From Agreia sp. Leaf210 (lineage in GTDB: Bacteria > Actinomycetota > Actinomycetes > Actinomycetales > Microbacteriaceae): a stretch of DNA of 64,000 nucleotides. How positions within the stretch are numbered: position 1 is the first letter of the stretch; each line of letters opens with the position of its first letter. This document shows, one piece after another, positions 27,577 through 38,010 of the stretch. The stretch lies in assembly GCF_001421485.1 (NCBI RefSeq), contig NZ_LMKK01000002.1:124001-188000 (forward strand), in the 5' to 3' direction. The notes under the pieces are model-generated. The model did not search any database and was not told where the DNA came from. It saw only the letters and a list, made by a program, of their open reading frames with translations. The translations under genes and the position numbers were made by a program.

Positions 27577-28024
27577 GGGTGACCTCCACGGGGGCGGATG
27601 CGGACAGCTCGGCCTCGCGGCCGGCCAGGTACGTCTTCACTTCGCGGGCGATTCTGACCTCGAGGAAGAAGGAGAGCAGCGGCACGATGCCACCGAGAGC
27701 GATGAGGACGAACTTCCAGAAGGGCCAGCGCATGCGGCTCCAGAGCTGGAAGTCGGCGAAGAGGTAGAGCACGTAGAACCAGCCGTGCGCGATCAGGATT
27801 CCGGTCGACAGGTTGACGGCCGTGACCGTGCCCTCGGGCACGAGTGCGAGGAAGCCCTGCGGACCGCCCAATTCGAGTTCGACACCGAACGCGGGGATGT
27901 ACTTGAGCACGACCTCGAGGCACAGAAGCAGCAGCATCACGCCGGTGATGACCGAGGAGACCTTGTACAGCTTGACCGCGCTTCGAATGCGCGGAAAGTC
28001 GCGGGGTTTGGGTTCGAGGGCCAT
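27572..28024 (-). CDS. DUF3817 membrane protein
   Basis: 150 residues with three to four hydrophobic helices (about 21-42, 69-92 and 98-121), matching DUF3817, a family of unknown function often found near cytochrome oxidase assembly genes. It lies between the SURF1 gene (four bases apart) and guaA (overlapping stop and start), so the three are read together. Confidence 0.8.
   Translation of the reverse strand: MALEPKPRDFPRIRSAVKLYKVSSVITGVMLLLLCLEVVLKYIPAFGVELELGGPQGFLALVPEGTVTAVNLSTGILIAHGWFYVLYLFADFQLWSRMRWPFWKFVLIALGGIVPLLSFFLEVRIAREVKTYLAGREAELSASAPVEVTH
27574..27587 (-). promoter_or_regulatory. Ribosome-binding site and ATT initiation codon of guaA
   Basis: On the reverse strand GGAGG, six bases (TCACCC) and ATT AGC read directly into the GuaA N-terminus. 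The ATT overlaps the TAG stop of the DUF3817 gene (CATTAG), so ribosomes ending that gene could restart here. Spacing is ideal for an initiation codon. Confidence 0.75.
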
Positions 28025-28028
28025 GTCT

Positions 28029-28856
28029 CTAGTGTATTCCGTGCTCGACGAGGCTCCGGTCGTCGGAGTCGCTCTCGGCTTCCTCGAGCTCTTCCAGCTC
28101 GCGCTCCCAGGCGTCGCGCGCGAGGCGGTACCAGAGGAACACGGCGAAGCCCGCGAAGATCACCCATTCGGCCGCGTAGAAGATGTTGAGCCAGTTGAGC
28201 TCGACCGACCGATCCGGCTCAGGGGCGGCGATGAGTTCGAGTCCGGCGGGAGCGGTGCTCGAGATCACGTACCCGCCGTAGACGTCAGTCGAATCTGTCA
28301 GCGCCGTCCAGATGTTCACCAGGGCGGCGGGGCTCATGGTCGTCAGGTCGTACGAGCCGCCATGCGAAGAGTCTGCGTCGTCGACGGTGGGCGCATCGGG
28401 GTCGACATAGCGACCCTCGATCGCCACCGGGGTGGATGCGCGGGGCTGGGCGGCCAGACGCTCGCGTACGGCGACGGCCGACTCGCGGTCGGGGGCCCAG
28501 CCGAGCGCCACGGCGAGAGCAGGACTGCCGGGTTCATCGACCGCGAGGTGCGCGATGACCCAGTATCCCGATTGCTCTCCGTTCAGCCTGTCGGCGAGGA
28601 TCCCGTAGTCGGCGGGTTCGAAGATGCCCTGCGTCTGCACTCTCTGCGCGGCCTCCACCGCGAGCACCGGCTGCTGTGGAGAGGCGACATCCGACAGGGG
28701 CTTCACGATCTCCGTGGGCCGGTCGTCGACTTGGCCGCTCGAGACGGCACGCTCGAGCTGCCACTGGCCGAGCCCGGCGAAGATCGCCGCGATGGCGAGG
28801 GCGAGTACAAGGGCGGCGATCCATCGCGGTCGCCGCATCACGCTGAACAGAGTCAA
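28029..28856 (-). CDS. SURF1-family cytochrome oxidase assembly protein
   Basis: 275 residues. Two membrane helices near the ends (about 12-30 and 228-246) flank an extracytoplasmic domain, the SURF1 layout. LGQWQLERAV after the first helix is the family signature. SURF1 helps insert heme a into aa3-type cytochrome oxidase. The gene overlaps the antiporter gene by four bases upstream and is followed by DUF3817. Confidence 0.88.
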   Translation of the reverse strand: MTLFSVMRRPRWIAALVLALAIAAIFAGLGQWQLERAVSSGQVDDRPTEIVKPLSDVASPQQPVLAVEAAQRVQTQGIFEPADYGILADRLNGEQSGYWVIAHLAVDEPGSPALAVALGWAPDRESAVAVRERLAAQPRASTPVAIEGRYVDPDAPTVDDADSSHGGSYDLTTMSPAALVNIWTALTDSTDVYGGYVISSTAPAGLELIAAPEPDRSVELNWLNIFYAAEWVIFAGFAVFLWYRLARDAWERELEELEEAESDSDDRSLVEHGIH

Positions 28857-30298
28857 TATTCGCTGTCTCTCTCGCGGGGTTCGCGATCACGGGAGCCCAG
28901 ATCGTCGGACTGGCGCATGGCCTGTTCGATCAGGGCATCGACGTCGCCCGTCACCGGCTCGTGAGAAGTCGCCTGAGCGCGCGGCGTGGTGTCGAGTGTG
29001 GGCTCGGATTCATCGTCGGCCCTGGGCAGCGACACGTCTTGTCCGGCTGTGACGGCGGCGACGAGCGCGATCTCTTCGTCGAGCATCGGGTCGCGGCTCT
29101 TCTGCCTGACTTTCGCCTTCGCCGAAGCCGACCTGGGGCGAAGGATGAACGACGAGATTTTCTCGGAGTTGGCGGCGAGGATCGGCCCCATGATGGCCAT
29201 GATCAGCACGTACAGTCCCGCGAACGGCTGGATGCGTTCGTCGAGTCCCGCAGACAGAGACAGCGTCGCGAGGATGAGGGCGAACTCGCCTCTGTTCTGC
29301 AGGATCACGCTCGCGTTGATTCCAGCTCGGGGACCGAGCTTGTTGAGCCACGCGACGAACTGCCCCGCTCCCGCGTTCAAGACCACGGTCATCAGCACCG
29401 CGCCGAGGACGGGAACGATCACGGGAGCGAACTTCGTGGGATCGAGACCGAGCCCGAAGTTGAGGAAGAAGAAGGCCCCGAACACGTCGCGCAACGGGAT
29501 CGCGATGTGTTCGATGCGGTTGCGATACCGGGTCGCGCCCAACACGAGACCGATCAGGAACGCGCCGATCGCATCCGTGACACCGAGGATCTCGCCGATG
29601 CCGCCGAACATGATCGCCAGACCGAAGAAGAGGATCGTGAAGAGCTCGTCGTCTTTCGTGCGGAACAGCCGCGACACGAACCGGCCTCCCCATCGCGCCA
29701 CCGTGAACATCACGATGAGGAAGAGGAAGGCGATGCCGAGCTTGCCGACGACAGGCCAGATCTCCGTCTCTCCAGACAAGACGACAGACACGATCGCGAG
29801 GTAGATGGCGATGAAGATGTCTTCGACGACGGTGACCCCGAGGATCATCGGCGTCTCGGGATTGGCCAGACGCTTGAGCTCGATCAGCAGCTTGGTGACA
29901 ATGGCGCTCGAACTCGTCGCGGTGATGCCGGCGACGATGAGCGCTTCGCGCGTTCCCCATCCGAGCATGAACCCGAACGCGAACCCGGCCCCCATATTGA
30001 GCGCGATGTACGAGCCGCCGGAGATGATGAGCTTGCCCGCGTTTGAGAAGAACTCGTCCTGATCGAACTCGAGACCGAGGTTGAACAGCAGCAGCACGAG
30101 ACCGAATACGGCCATGAGTTCGATGTACTCGGTATGCACGAATTCGAGCGGGAAGAGGTGGAAGTTGGGGCTCGCCAGAAGACCGACGGCCATGTAGATC
30201 GGGATCGCGGGCAGACCGATGCTCTTGCCGAGCCGGCCAAGCACATACGCGATGACGAAGAGGGCGCCCAGAATGAGGAGATCGGGCCCGAAGTGCAT
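28853..30298 (-). CDS. Cation:proton antiporter, CPA2 family (KhtU/KefB-like)
   Basis: 481 residues with about twelve helices (5-390) and a polar tail. The family segments LLFNLGLEFD (end of helix 3) and TDAIGAFLIGLVLG (ion-binding aspartate near residue 245) are present. CPA2 proteins exchange K+ or Na+ for H+ at the membrane. There is no internal TrkA-N domain; instead the preceding gene encodes a separate RCK_C subunit three bases away, the arrangement of the KhtTU potassium/proton antiporter. The polar tail (400-481) is rich in charged residues. Confidence 0.9.
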   Translation of the reverse strand: MHFGPDLLILGALFVIAYVLGRLGKSIGLPAIPIYMAVGLLASPNFHLFPLEFVHTEYIELMAVFGLVLLLFNLGLEFDQDEFFSNAGKLIISGGSYIALNMGAGFAFGFMLGWGTREALIVAGITATSSSAIVTKLLIELKRLANPETPMILGVTVVEDIFIAIYLAIVSVVLSGETEIWPVVGKLGIAFLFLIVMFTVARWGGRFVSRLFRTKDDELFTILFFGLAIMFGGIGEILGVTDAIGAFLIGLVLGATRYRNRIEHIAIPLRDVFGAFFFLNFGLGLDPTKFAPVIVPVLGAVLMTVVLNAGAGQFVAWLNKLGPRAGINASVILQNRGEFALILATLSLSAGLDERIQPFAGLYVLIMAIMGPILAANSEKISSFILRPRSASAKAKVRQKSRDPMLDEEIALVAAVTAGQDVSLPRADDESEPTLDTTPRAQATSHEPVTGDVDALIEQAMRQSDDLGSRDREPRERDSEY

Positions 30299-30301
30299 CG
30301 C

Positions 30302-30835
30302 CTAGCGCCCGGGAGAGCCGTCGGCGGCGCCGCGCTTGGAGCGCATCTCGCCCGTGCGGAAGAAGTTGAACGCCTTCGCGACCTTCTCGGGAGACCCCGC
30401 GACGACGAGCGTGTCGCCAGGAAAGACCTTGAAGTCGGGCGCGGGCGCGGGGTTCGCCGATTCGCCGCGGACGACGGCGACGACGGTCAGACCGACGATG
30501 TCTCGTTCGGCCGTGTTGCCCAGGGGCTGGCCCGCGATGTGGTCTTCGTAGTCGACGGTGAACCAGTCGATGCTGAGACCTGGAATCTGGTCGAGGGCCG
30601 TCAGCGACTCGGTGATCTGCGTGCCGCCCAGGAGCTCGGCGAGCGTGCGCGCTTCGTCTTCGCTGAGCCGGAGAGAGACCTTGGCCGCGTCGGACGTGTT
30701 GTCTTCGTCGGAGAACGTGATCAGGTCGCTGTGTCCCGAGCGATGCGCGATGACGCCGACCTTGCCGCCGTCTGCCGTCACGAAGGTGTGCAGCACACCC
30801 ACGCCCGGCAGCTTGACCCGTCGGACATCGACCAT
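30302..30835 (-). CDS. Antiporter regulatory subunit with RCK_C domain (KhtT-like)
   Basis: 177 residues: an N-terminal domain of about 80 residues (PGVGVLHTF, GKVGVIAHRSG) and a C-terminal TrkA-C/RCK_C domain (about 90-165, ERDIVGLTVVAVVRG and FKVFPGDTLVVAGSPEKV). KhtT-type subunits sit on the cytoplasmic face of a CPA2 antiporter and open it in response to nucleotides such as c-di-AMP or pH. Nucleotide binding here is inferred from the family. Confidence 0.88.
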   Translation of the reverse strand: MVDVRRVKLPGVGVLHTFVTADGGKVGVIAHRSGHSDLITFSDEDNTSDAAKVSLRLSEDEARTLAELLGGTQITESLTALDQIPGLSIDWFTVDYEDHIAGQPLGNTAERDIVGLTVVAVVRGESANPAPAPDFKVFPGDTLVVAGSPEKVAKAFNFFRTGEMRSKRGAADGSPGR

Positions 30836-30930
30836 GACTGAACTCCTCGGGTAGCTTGACGATCGGGCGTAAGACCTCAGTCTACCGGCGCTCGGATGAC
30901 GTCGTCCGTTGCCGACCGCCTCATCGGAGC

Positions 30931-30947
30931 AGCCCCTCGTCGGGGCT
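30931..30947 (-). terminator. Short hairpin at the glpD stop
   Basis: AGCCCC-tcgtc-GGGGCT pairs right at the glpD stop codon, whose first two bases lie inside the stem. It may end glpD transcription, but there is no T-run. Confidence 0.4.
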
Positions 30948-32676
30948 ACACCTCTGCTGCGATGTCGGGGGCCTCGAGCCGGATGCGATCGGCCGACTCG
31001 TCGTCGGGCTGCTCCTGGCTCGCACGCTCCGCCGCGACCCGGCGAAGGTAGTTGGCGATCTCGCGCTCGATCCGAGCCTCGTCCCAGCCGAGCACCCCGG
31101 CCATGAGTCGGGCCGCCACAGGCGCCGCTGACACTCCCCTATCCCATGCCTCGATCGAGATGCGGGTTCGACGAGCGAGCACGTCCTCGAGGTGCAGAGC
31201 TCCCTCGTGGCTCGCGGCGTACACGACCTCGGCCGCGAGGTAGTCGTCGGCACCCGGCAGGGGCTCGGCGAGTTCGGGGTTCGACGAGATGAGATCGAGC
31301 AGTTCGTCGGTCAGCGTTCCGAAGCGGTTCAGGAGGTGCTCGATGCGCGCCGTGTGCACGCCGAACTTGCGGGCTATCTTGCTGCGCTTGTTCCACGCGG
31401 CCTGGTAGCCCTCGGCGCCGAGGAGGGCGATGTCTTCGGTGACGCTGCCCGCGATCTTGCCATCGAGGGCCGACACGGCGGCGTCGATCGCGTCTTTCGC
31501 CATGACCCGGTAGGTGGTCCATTTGCCACCCGCGATCACGACGAGGCCGGGCACAGAGTGAGCGACGAGGTGCTCTCGAGACAGCTTCGACGTCTGATCG
31601 CTCTCACCGGCAAGAAGCGGCCGGAGCCCCGCGTAGACGCCTTCGACGTCGTCGCGGGTGAGCGGCACGTTCAGAACCGTGTTGACGTGTTCGAGGACGT
31701 AGTCGATGTCTGCCGCCGTCGCAGCGGGGTGGGCCTTGTCGAGGTGCCAGTCGGTATCGGTCGTGCCGACGAGCCAGTGACGGCCCCACGGAATGACGAA
31801 CAGCACGCTCTTCTCGGTGCGCAGCAGCAGACCCATCGACGACTGGAAGCGATCACGGGGCACGACGAGGTGGATGCCCTTCGATGCGCGCACCTTGAAC
31901 TGTCCGCGTTCGCCGACCAGAGCCTGGGTGTCATCGGTCCACACACCCGTGGCGTTGACGACCTGCTTGGCACGGATCTCGAACTTCTCGCCGGTCTGCA
32001 GGTCGTGGGCGTGCACGCCGACGACGCGCTGGCCCACCTTGATGAATCCCTCGACGCGAACGCGGCTCGCCGCGTGCGCCCCGTAGAACGAGGCCGTGCG
32101 CACGACGCTGGCGCCATAGCGTGCGTCGTCGACCTGAGCGTCGTAGTACGTGATTCCCCCGATGAGCGCATCGTGCGCCATGCTCGGGATCGCCCGCTGG
32201 ACCTGACCGCGGGTCAGATGGCGGTGGTGCGGAACTCCGGGCGGACGCCCGCCCGTGTACGAGAAGAGGTCGTAGAGCACCATGCCCGCGCCGATGTAGA
32301 AACGGTCGATGAAGCGGCGCTTGAGCGGAATGAGAAAGCGCACGGGCTTCACGAGGTGCGGCGCGATGCGCTGCAGCAGCAAGCCGCGTTCGATCAGAGC
32401 CTCGCGAACGAGACGGAAGTTGAGCTGTTCGAGGTAACGCACTCCGCCGTGGACCAGCTTCGACGACCGCGAACTCGTGCCGCTCGACCAGTCGCGAGCC
32501 TCCACGATGCCGACCCGCAGACCACGGGTGGCCGCGTCGAGCGCCGCACCGGCGCCGACGATGCCGCCGCCTACGACGAGGATGTCGAGCTCTTTGGTCT
32601 TGAGCGCCTCGATTGCTGCTTCGCGCTCTTCGGGTCCCAGCTTGGCCGATCGGGACACGTTGTTCGTTTCAGCCAT
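30946..32676 (-). CDS. glpD: Glycerol-3-phosphate dehydrogenase, FAD-dependent
   Basis: 576 residues from ATG 32676, which has GAGGAGG seven bases upstream; a start at 32697 is less likely. Membrane-associated flavoenzyme that oxidises glycerol-3-phosphate to dihydroxyacetone phosphate and passes electrons to menaquinone. The FAD-binding motif LDILVVGGGIVGAGAALDAA is at about 30-50 and GGVRYLEQ near 80. The C-terminal DAO_C helical domain (about 390-530) is present. It stands alone, without glpF or glpK. Confidence 0.95.
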   Translation of the reverse strand: MAETNNVSRSAKLGPEEREAAIEALKTKELDILVVGGGIVGAGAALDAATRGLRVGIVEARDWSSGTSSRSSKLVHGGVRYLEQLNFRLVREALIERGLLLQRIAPHLVKPVRFLIPLKRRFIDRFYIGAGMVLYDLFSYTGGRPPGVPHHRHLTRGQVQRAIPSMAHDALIGGITYYDAQVDDARYGASVVRTASFYGAHAASRVRVEGFIKVGQRVVGVHAHDLQTGEKFEIRAKQVVNATGVWTDDTQALVGERGQFKVRASKGIHLVVPRDRFQSSMGLLLRTEKSVLFVIPWGRHWLVGTTDTDWHLDKAHPAATAADIDYVLEHVNTVLNVPLTRDDVEGVYAGLRPLLAGESDQTSKLSREHLVAHSVPGLVVIAGGKWTTYRVMAKDAIDAAVSALDGKIAGSVTEDIALLGAEGYQAAWNKRSKIARKFGVHTARIEHLLNRFGTLTDELLDLISSNPELAEPLPGADDYLAAEVVYAASHEGALHLEDVLARRTRISIEAWDRGVSAAPVAARLMAGVLGWDEARIEREIANYLRRVAAERASQEQPDDESADRIRLEAPDIAAEV

Positions 32677-32733
32677 CGTCAGGCCTCCTCGTCTCAAGAG
32701 AATCGGTGGCCTCAGTTTACCGGGGTCGAGTGG

Positions 32734-33858
32734 CTAGTGGGCGAGATACGGAGCGACCACGACATCGATGCGCTGGAACTCCTTGAGATCGGAGTACCCC
32801 GTCGTGGCCATCGAGCGGCGGAGCGCACCCATGAGGTTCGCCGTGCCGTCCGCGACCGGCGAGGGTCCGTTGAGGATCTCTTCGAGCGGAGCGACCTGTC
32901 CGACGTGAACGCGGTTTCCTCGCGGAAGCTGGGTGTGGTGAGCCTCGCTGCCCCAGTGGTAGCCACCGCCAGGAGCGTCTGTGGCGCGAGCCAACGCGGT
33001 GCCCAACATCACGGCGTCTGCTCCGACCGAGATGGCCTTCACGATGTCGCCCGAGGTGCCGAGGCCACCGTCTGCGATGACGTGCACGTAACGGCCGCCC
33101 GACTCATCCATGTAGTCGCGGCGAGCGCCGGCGACGTCGGCGACGGCGGTGGCCATCGGCGCGTGGATGCCCAGGGTGGCGCGAGTGGTCGAGGCGGCTC
33201 CCCCGCCGAATCCGACGAGGACACCGGCAGCCCCGGTGCGCATGAGGTGCAGGGCCGCCGTGTAGGTGGCGGCACCGCCCACGATGACCGGAACGTCGAG
33301 TTCGTAGATGAACTTCTTGAGGTTCAGGGGTTCTGTGCTCTTCGAGACGTGTTCGGCCGAGACCGTCGTACCGCGGATGACGAAGAGATCGACTCCGGCG
33401 GCGACCACGGTCTCGTAGAGCTCCTGGGTGCGCTGCGGCGACAGAGCGGCGGCGACGGTGACTCCGGCGGCGCGGATCTCGGCGAGGCGGGCCGTGACGA
33501 GCTCGGGCTTGATCGGTTCCGCGTAGATCTCGCGCATGCGTGCCGTGGCAGAAGCCGCGTCGAGCGAGCGGATCTCTTCGAGGATCGGCTCCGGATTCTC
33601 GTAGCGTGTCCACACGCCCTCGAGATCGAGCACCCCGAGACCGCCGAGCTGCCCCATTCGGATCGCCGTAGCCGGCGAGACCACGGAGTCCATGGGTGCC
33701 GCCAGAACGGGCATGTCGAAGTGATAAGCGTCGATCGTCCAGTTGATCGACACGTCCTGCGGGTCGCGGGTGCGCCGCGAGGGCACCACCGCGATGTCGT
33801 CGAACGCGTAGACACGACGGCCCCGCTTGTTGCGGCCGATTTCGATTTCCATACTCAC
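32734..33858 (-). CDS. guaB3: GuaB3-family IMP dehydrogenase-related protein
   Basis: 374 residues, an IMPDH-like TIM barrel without CBS domains. It starts at the IMPDH-type VYAFDDIAVVPSRRTRD and contains MPVLAAPMDSVVSP. The loop that carries the catalytic cysteine in GuaB (GSICTTR) reads GFGGGAASTTR, so no cysteine is available there. As I recall, actinobacterial GuaB3 paralogues share this, and their activity is less certain than that of GuaB. It lies next to guaB with 28 bases between them, probably one operon. Confidence 0.88.
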   Translation of the reverse strand: MSMEIEIGRNKRGRRVYAFDDIAVVPSRRTRDPQDVSINWTIDAYHFDMPVLAAPMDSVVSPATAIRMGQLGGLGVLDLEGVWTRYENPEPILEEIRSLDAASATARMREIYAEPIKPELVTARLAEIRAAGVTVAAALSPQRTQELYETVVAAGVDLFVIRGTTVSAEHVSKSTEPLNLKKFIYELDVPVIVGGAATYTAALHLMRTGAAGVLVGFGGGAASTTRATLGIHAPMATAVADVAGARRDYMDESGGRYVHVIADGGLGTSGDIVKAISVGADAVMLGTALARATDAPGGGYHWGSEAHHTQLPRGNRVHVGQVAPLEEILNGPSPVADGTANLMGALRRSMATTGYSDLKEFQRIDVVVAPYLAH

Positions 33859-33886
33859 CCGACAACCCTACCGGTCGAGCGAGAGG

Positions 33887-35434
<1,548 letters not shown>

Positions 35435-35599
35435 TTAGGCGACCGCGATATTCCGGTGTAAGAAAGTACCTGCGCGCCCCGAGGTTTCCTCTCTGTCGAA
35501 ACATGGAGGCAACAAACGGGCGCTATGTTCTAGCAACGTCGCTCGACCATAGATAACGGAGCCCGGTTACATCCGAGGCTTCCCACAGGAGGTGCACCC

Positions 35600-37021
35600 T
35601 TGCTCGCTGGCATAAGACCCGGGCAGTCGGCTCGATTGATCGCGATGCTCATCGCGTCGGTCGTTCTCTGTCTATCCGTCGTCCTCGGAGGATCCGCCCT
35701 CGGCGCATCAGCTGCTGAGACGACCGCTTCCACATCCACTGCAACCGAGCAATCGATCCTCGTCTGGGTTCGCACCGACGCAGACAAAGTCGGTGTGGCG
35801 AACGTCTCCGTCACCGTCGAGGGCGAGGGCGGCACAGAGACGGGGGTCACCGGCGCAGACGGCAAGGCCGTCGTCCCCGTGAGCGAGCCAGGCACCTATT
35901 CGGTAACGATCGACGAAGACGCGCTTCCGGCAGAGACCGGCTACCCGCGGCCGTCGACGAACCCGGCCGAGGTCGAGGTCTTCGCCGGCAACACCGAGGT
36001 GCCCGCCATCTTCTTCCTGTCTCCCGACAACGCGAAGGGCGCGGTCGCCGCTCCCACCGACGAGTCGACGACGACACCCACACCCGGCGCGAGCGACGAG
36101 GCGGGAACCGGCACGACGACCGCTCCGGTCACGGCCGACACGTTCTGGCTGAGGTTCTGGCCGCAGCTGGTCACGGGCCTCATCTTCGGTCTGCTCATCG
36201 CGCTCGCCGCGATCGGCGCATCCCTTATCTATGGAACGACGGGGCTCAACAACTTCGCCCACGGAGAGTTGGTGACCTTCGGTGCGCTGATGGCCTATCT
36301 CTTCTCCGGGATCATCGGGCTGCCTGCGATCATCGCCATTCCGGCGGCGATGATCCTCGGCGGATTGTTCGGGTGGGCGCAAGACGCCGGCATCTGGAGG
36401 CCACTCCGCAAGCGCGGCCTCGGTCTGATTCCGATGATGATCGTCACCATCGGCCTCTCTCTCGCCCTTCGCTACGTCTTCGTCCTCCTCTTCGGCCCCG
36501 ATCGGCTCACGCTCCCCAACAGCACCAAGCCGTTCCTCGTGATCGGCTCGGTCAGCCTGAAGTTCACCGACGTGGCCGGCGCGGTCATCGCGATCGTCGT
36601 CATCCTCGGCGTCGCCCTGGTGCTCACGAAGACCAAGATCGGCAAGGCCATGCGCGCCGTGTCCGACAACCGGGCTCTGGCCTCGGCATCGGGCATCAAC
36701 GTCGAGCGGGTCATCCGCGTCGTCTGGGTCGGCTCGGGCGCCCTCGCCGCTCTGGCCGGTGTCTACGTGGGCTACTACCAGTCGCTCCGCTGGGATACCG
36801 GAGCGTCGATCCTGCTGCTCATCTTCGCGGCCATCACCCTCGGTGGACTCGGCTCAGCCTATGGAGCTCTCGTGGGAGCCGTGATCATCGGCCTCATCAT
36901 GAACCTGTCGACGCTGTGGATCCCGGAGAACCTCAAGTTCGTCGCCCCGCTCGTGCTCATGATCATCATCCTGCTCGTTCGGCCCCAGGGCATCCTGGGC
37001 CGTAAAGAGCGCGTCGGCTAG
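35600..37021 (+). CDS. livH: Branched-chain amino acid ABC permease (LivH) with added extracytoplasmic domain
   Basis: 473 residues, about 180 longer than LivH. Residues 1-39 form a signal-like helix ending GASAAE. Residues about 51-141 (VSVTVEGEGG, TGADGKAVVPV, PGTYSVTID) form a CNA-B/transthyretin-like beta domain. A Thr/Pro/Ala-rich linker (about 150-180) leads to the permease (185-473) with LIYGTTGLNNFAHGE and GLGSAYGALVGA, typical of LivH. The added domain should lie outside the membrane. TTG 35600 is supported by AGGAGGTG about five bases upstream. First gene of livHMGF. Confidence 0.9.
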   Translation: MLAGIRPGQSARLIAMLIASVVLCLSVVLGGSALGASAAETTASTSTATEQSILVWVRTDADKVGVANVSVTVEGEGGTETGVTGADGKAVVPVSEPGTYSVTIDEDALPAETGYPRPSTNPAEVEVFAGNTEVPAIFFLSPDNAKGAVAAPTDESTTTPTPGASDEAGTGTTTAPVTADTFWLRFWPQLVTGLIFGLLIALAAIGASLIYGTTGLNNFAHGELVTFGALMAYLFSGIIGLPAIIAIPAAMILGGLFGWAQDAGIWRPLRKRGLGLIPMMIVTIGLSLALRYVFVLLFGPDRLTLPNSTKPFLVIGSVSLKFTDVAGAVIAIVVILGVALVLTKTKIGKAMRAVSDNRALASASGINVERVIRVVWVGSGALAALAGVYVGYYQSLRWDTGASILLLIFAAITLGGLGSAYGALVGAVIIGLIMNLSTLWIPENLKFVAPLVLMIIILLVRPQGILGRKERVG

Positions 37022-37032
37022 GGAAGGTCCTT

Positions 37033-38010
37033 ATGAACGGCAATTTCATCTGGCTCGCAATCGGGCAGATATTCGACCCCACCGTCGCGGCCTACGCGCT
37101 GGCCACGATCGGCCTCGTCATCCACTTCGGCTTCACCGGCCTGCTCAACTTCGGGCAGGCGGGCTTCATGGCCGTCGGAGGCTACGCCTTCGCCATCACC
37201 TCGGTCATCTACGACTGGCCGCTCTGGGGATCGTTCCTCGCCGCCATCGTGGCGGCCACCGTCTTCGCACTCATCCTCGGTATACCCACGCTGAGACTCA
37301 GGGCGGACTATCTGAGCATCGTGACCATCGCGGCGGCGGAGATCATCCGACTCTCCGTGAAGACGCCGGAGTTCTCCGATGTCACCGGCGGATCGGAAGG
37401 CATCAACGGTGCCGCCCGCGCGTTCAACGACGTGAACCCGCTTCCCGACGGCAGGTTCGGCCTGATGGGCACTCCCCTGGTCTACAACCAGGATCAGTGG
37501 TGGATCCGCATCGTCGGCTGGGGCCTGGTGGCACTCGCGTGTCTCCTCGTCTTCCTCCTGATGCGCAGCCCCTGGGGCCGCGTCATCATGGGAATCCGTG
37601 AAGACGAAGATGCGGTGCGCTCGCTCGGCAAGAACGTCTTCTCGTACAAGATCCAGGCGCTGATCCTCGGTGGCGTGCTGGGCGGCCTGGCGGGAGTGGT
37701 GTTCATCCTGCCGCGGTCACTGCAACCCGACAACTATGGAACCCAGCTGACGTTCTTCCTCTATACGATCATGCTGCTCGGTGGAGCGGCGACCGTGTTC
37801 GGCCCGGTGGTGGGTTCCATCATCTTCTGGGTCACGCTGTCGCTCACCGACGGACTCCTCAGCCTCGGCATCGAGGCCGGAGTCCTCCCGCTCACGACGA
37901 CCCAGACCGGCCCGATCCGATTCATCGTGGTCGGCGTCGCCCTGATGCTCCTCGTGATATTCCGTCCGCAAGGAATCTTCGGCAAGAAGAAGGATCTGCA
38001 CTTTGCCTGA
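37033..38010 (+). CDS. livM: Branched-chain amino acid ABC permease (LivM)
   Basis: 325 residues with about ten helices. HFGFTGLLNFGQAGFMAVG is the LivM motif near residue 35, and the EAA-like cytoplasmic loop (GRVIMGIREDEDAVRSLGKN) at about 185-205 contacts the ATPases. Pairs with LivH to form the membrane pore. Lies 11 bases after livH and overlaps livG by eight bases. Confidence 0.93.
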   Translation: MNGNFIWLAIGQIFDPTVAAYALATIGLVIHFGFTGLLNFGQAGFMAVGGYAFAITSVIYDWPLWGSFLAAIVAATVFALILGIPTLRLRADYLSIVTIAAAEIIRLSVKTPEFSDVTGGSEGINGAARAFNDVNPLPDGRFGLMGTPLVYNQDQWWIRIVGWGLVALACLLVFLLMRSPWGRVIMGIREDEDAVRSLGKNVFSYKIQALILGGVLGGLAGVVFILPRSLQPDNYGTQLTFFLYTIMLLGGAATVFGPVVGSIIFWVTLSLTDGLLSLGIEAGVLPLTTTQTGPIRFIVVGVALMLLVIFRPQGIFGKKKDLHFA

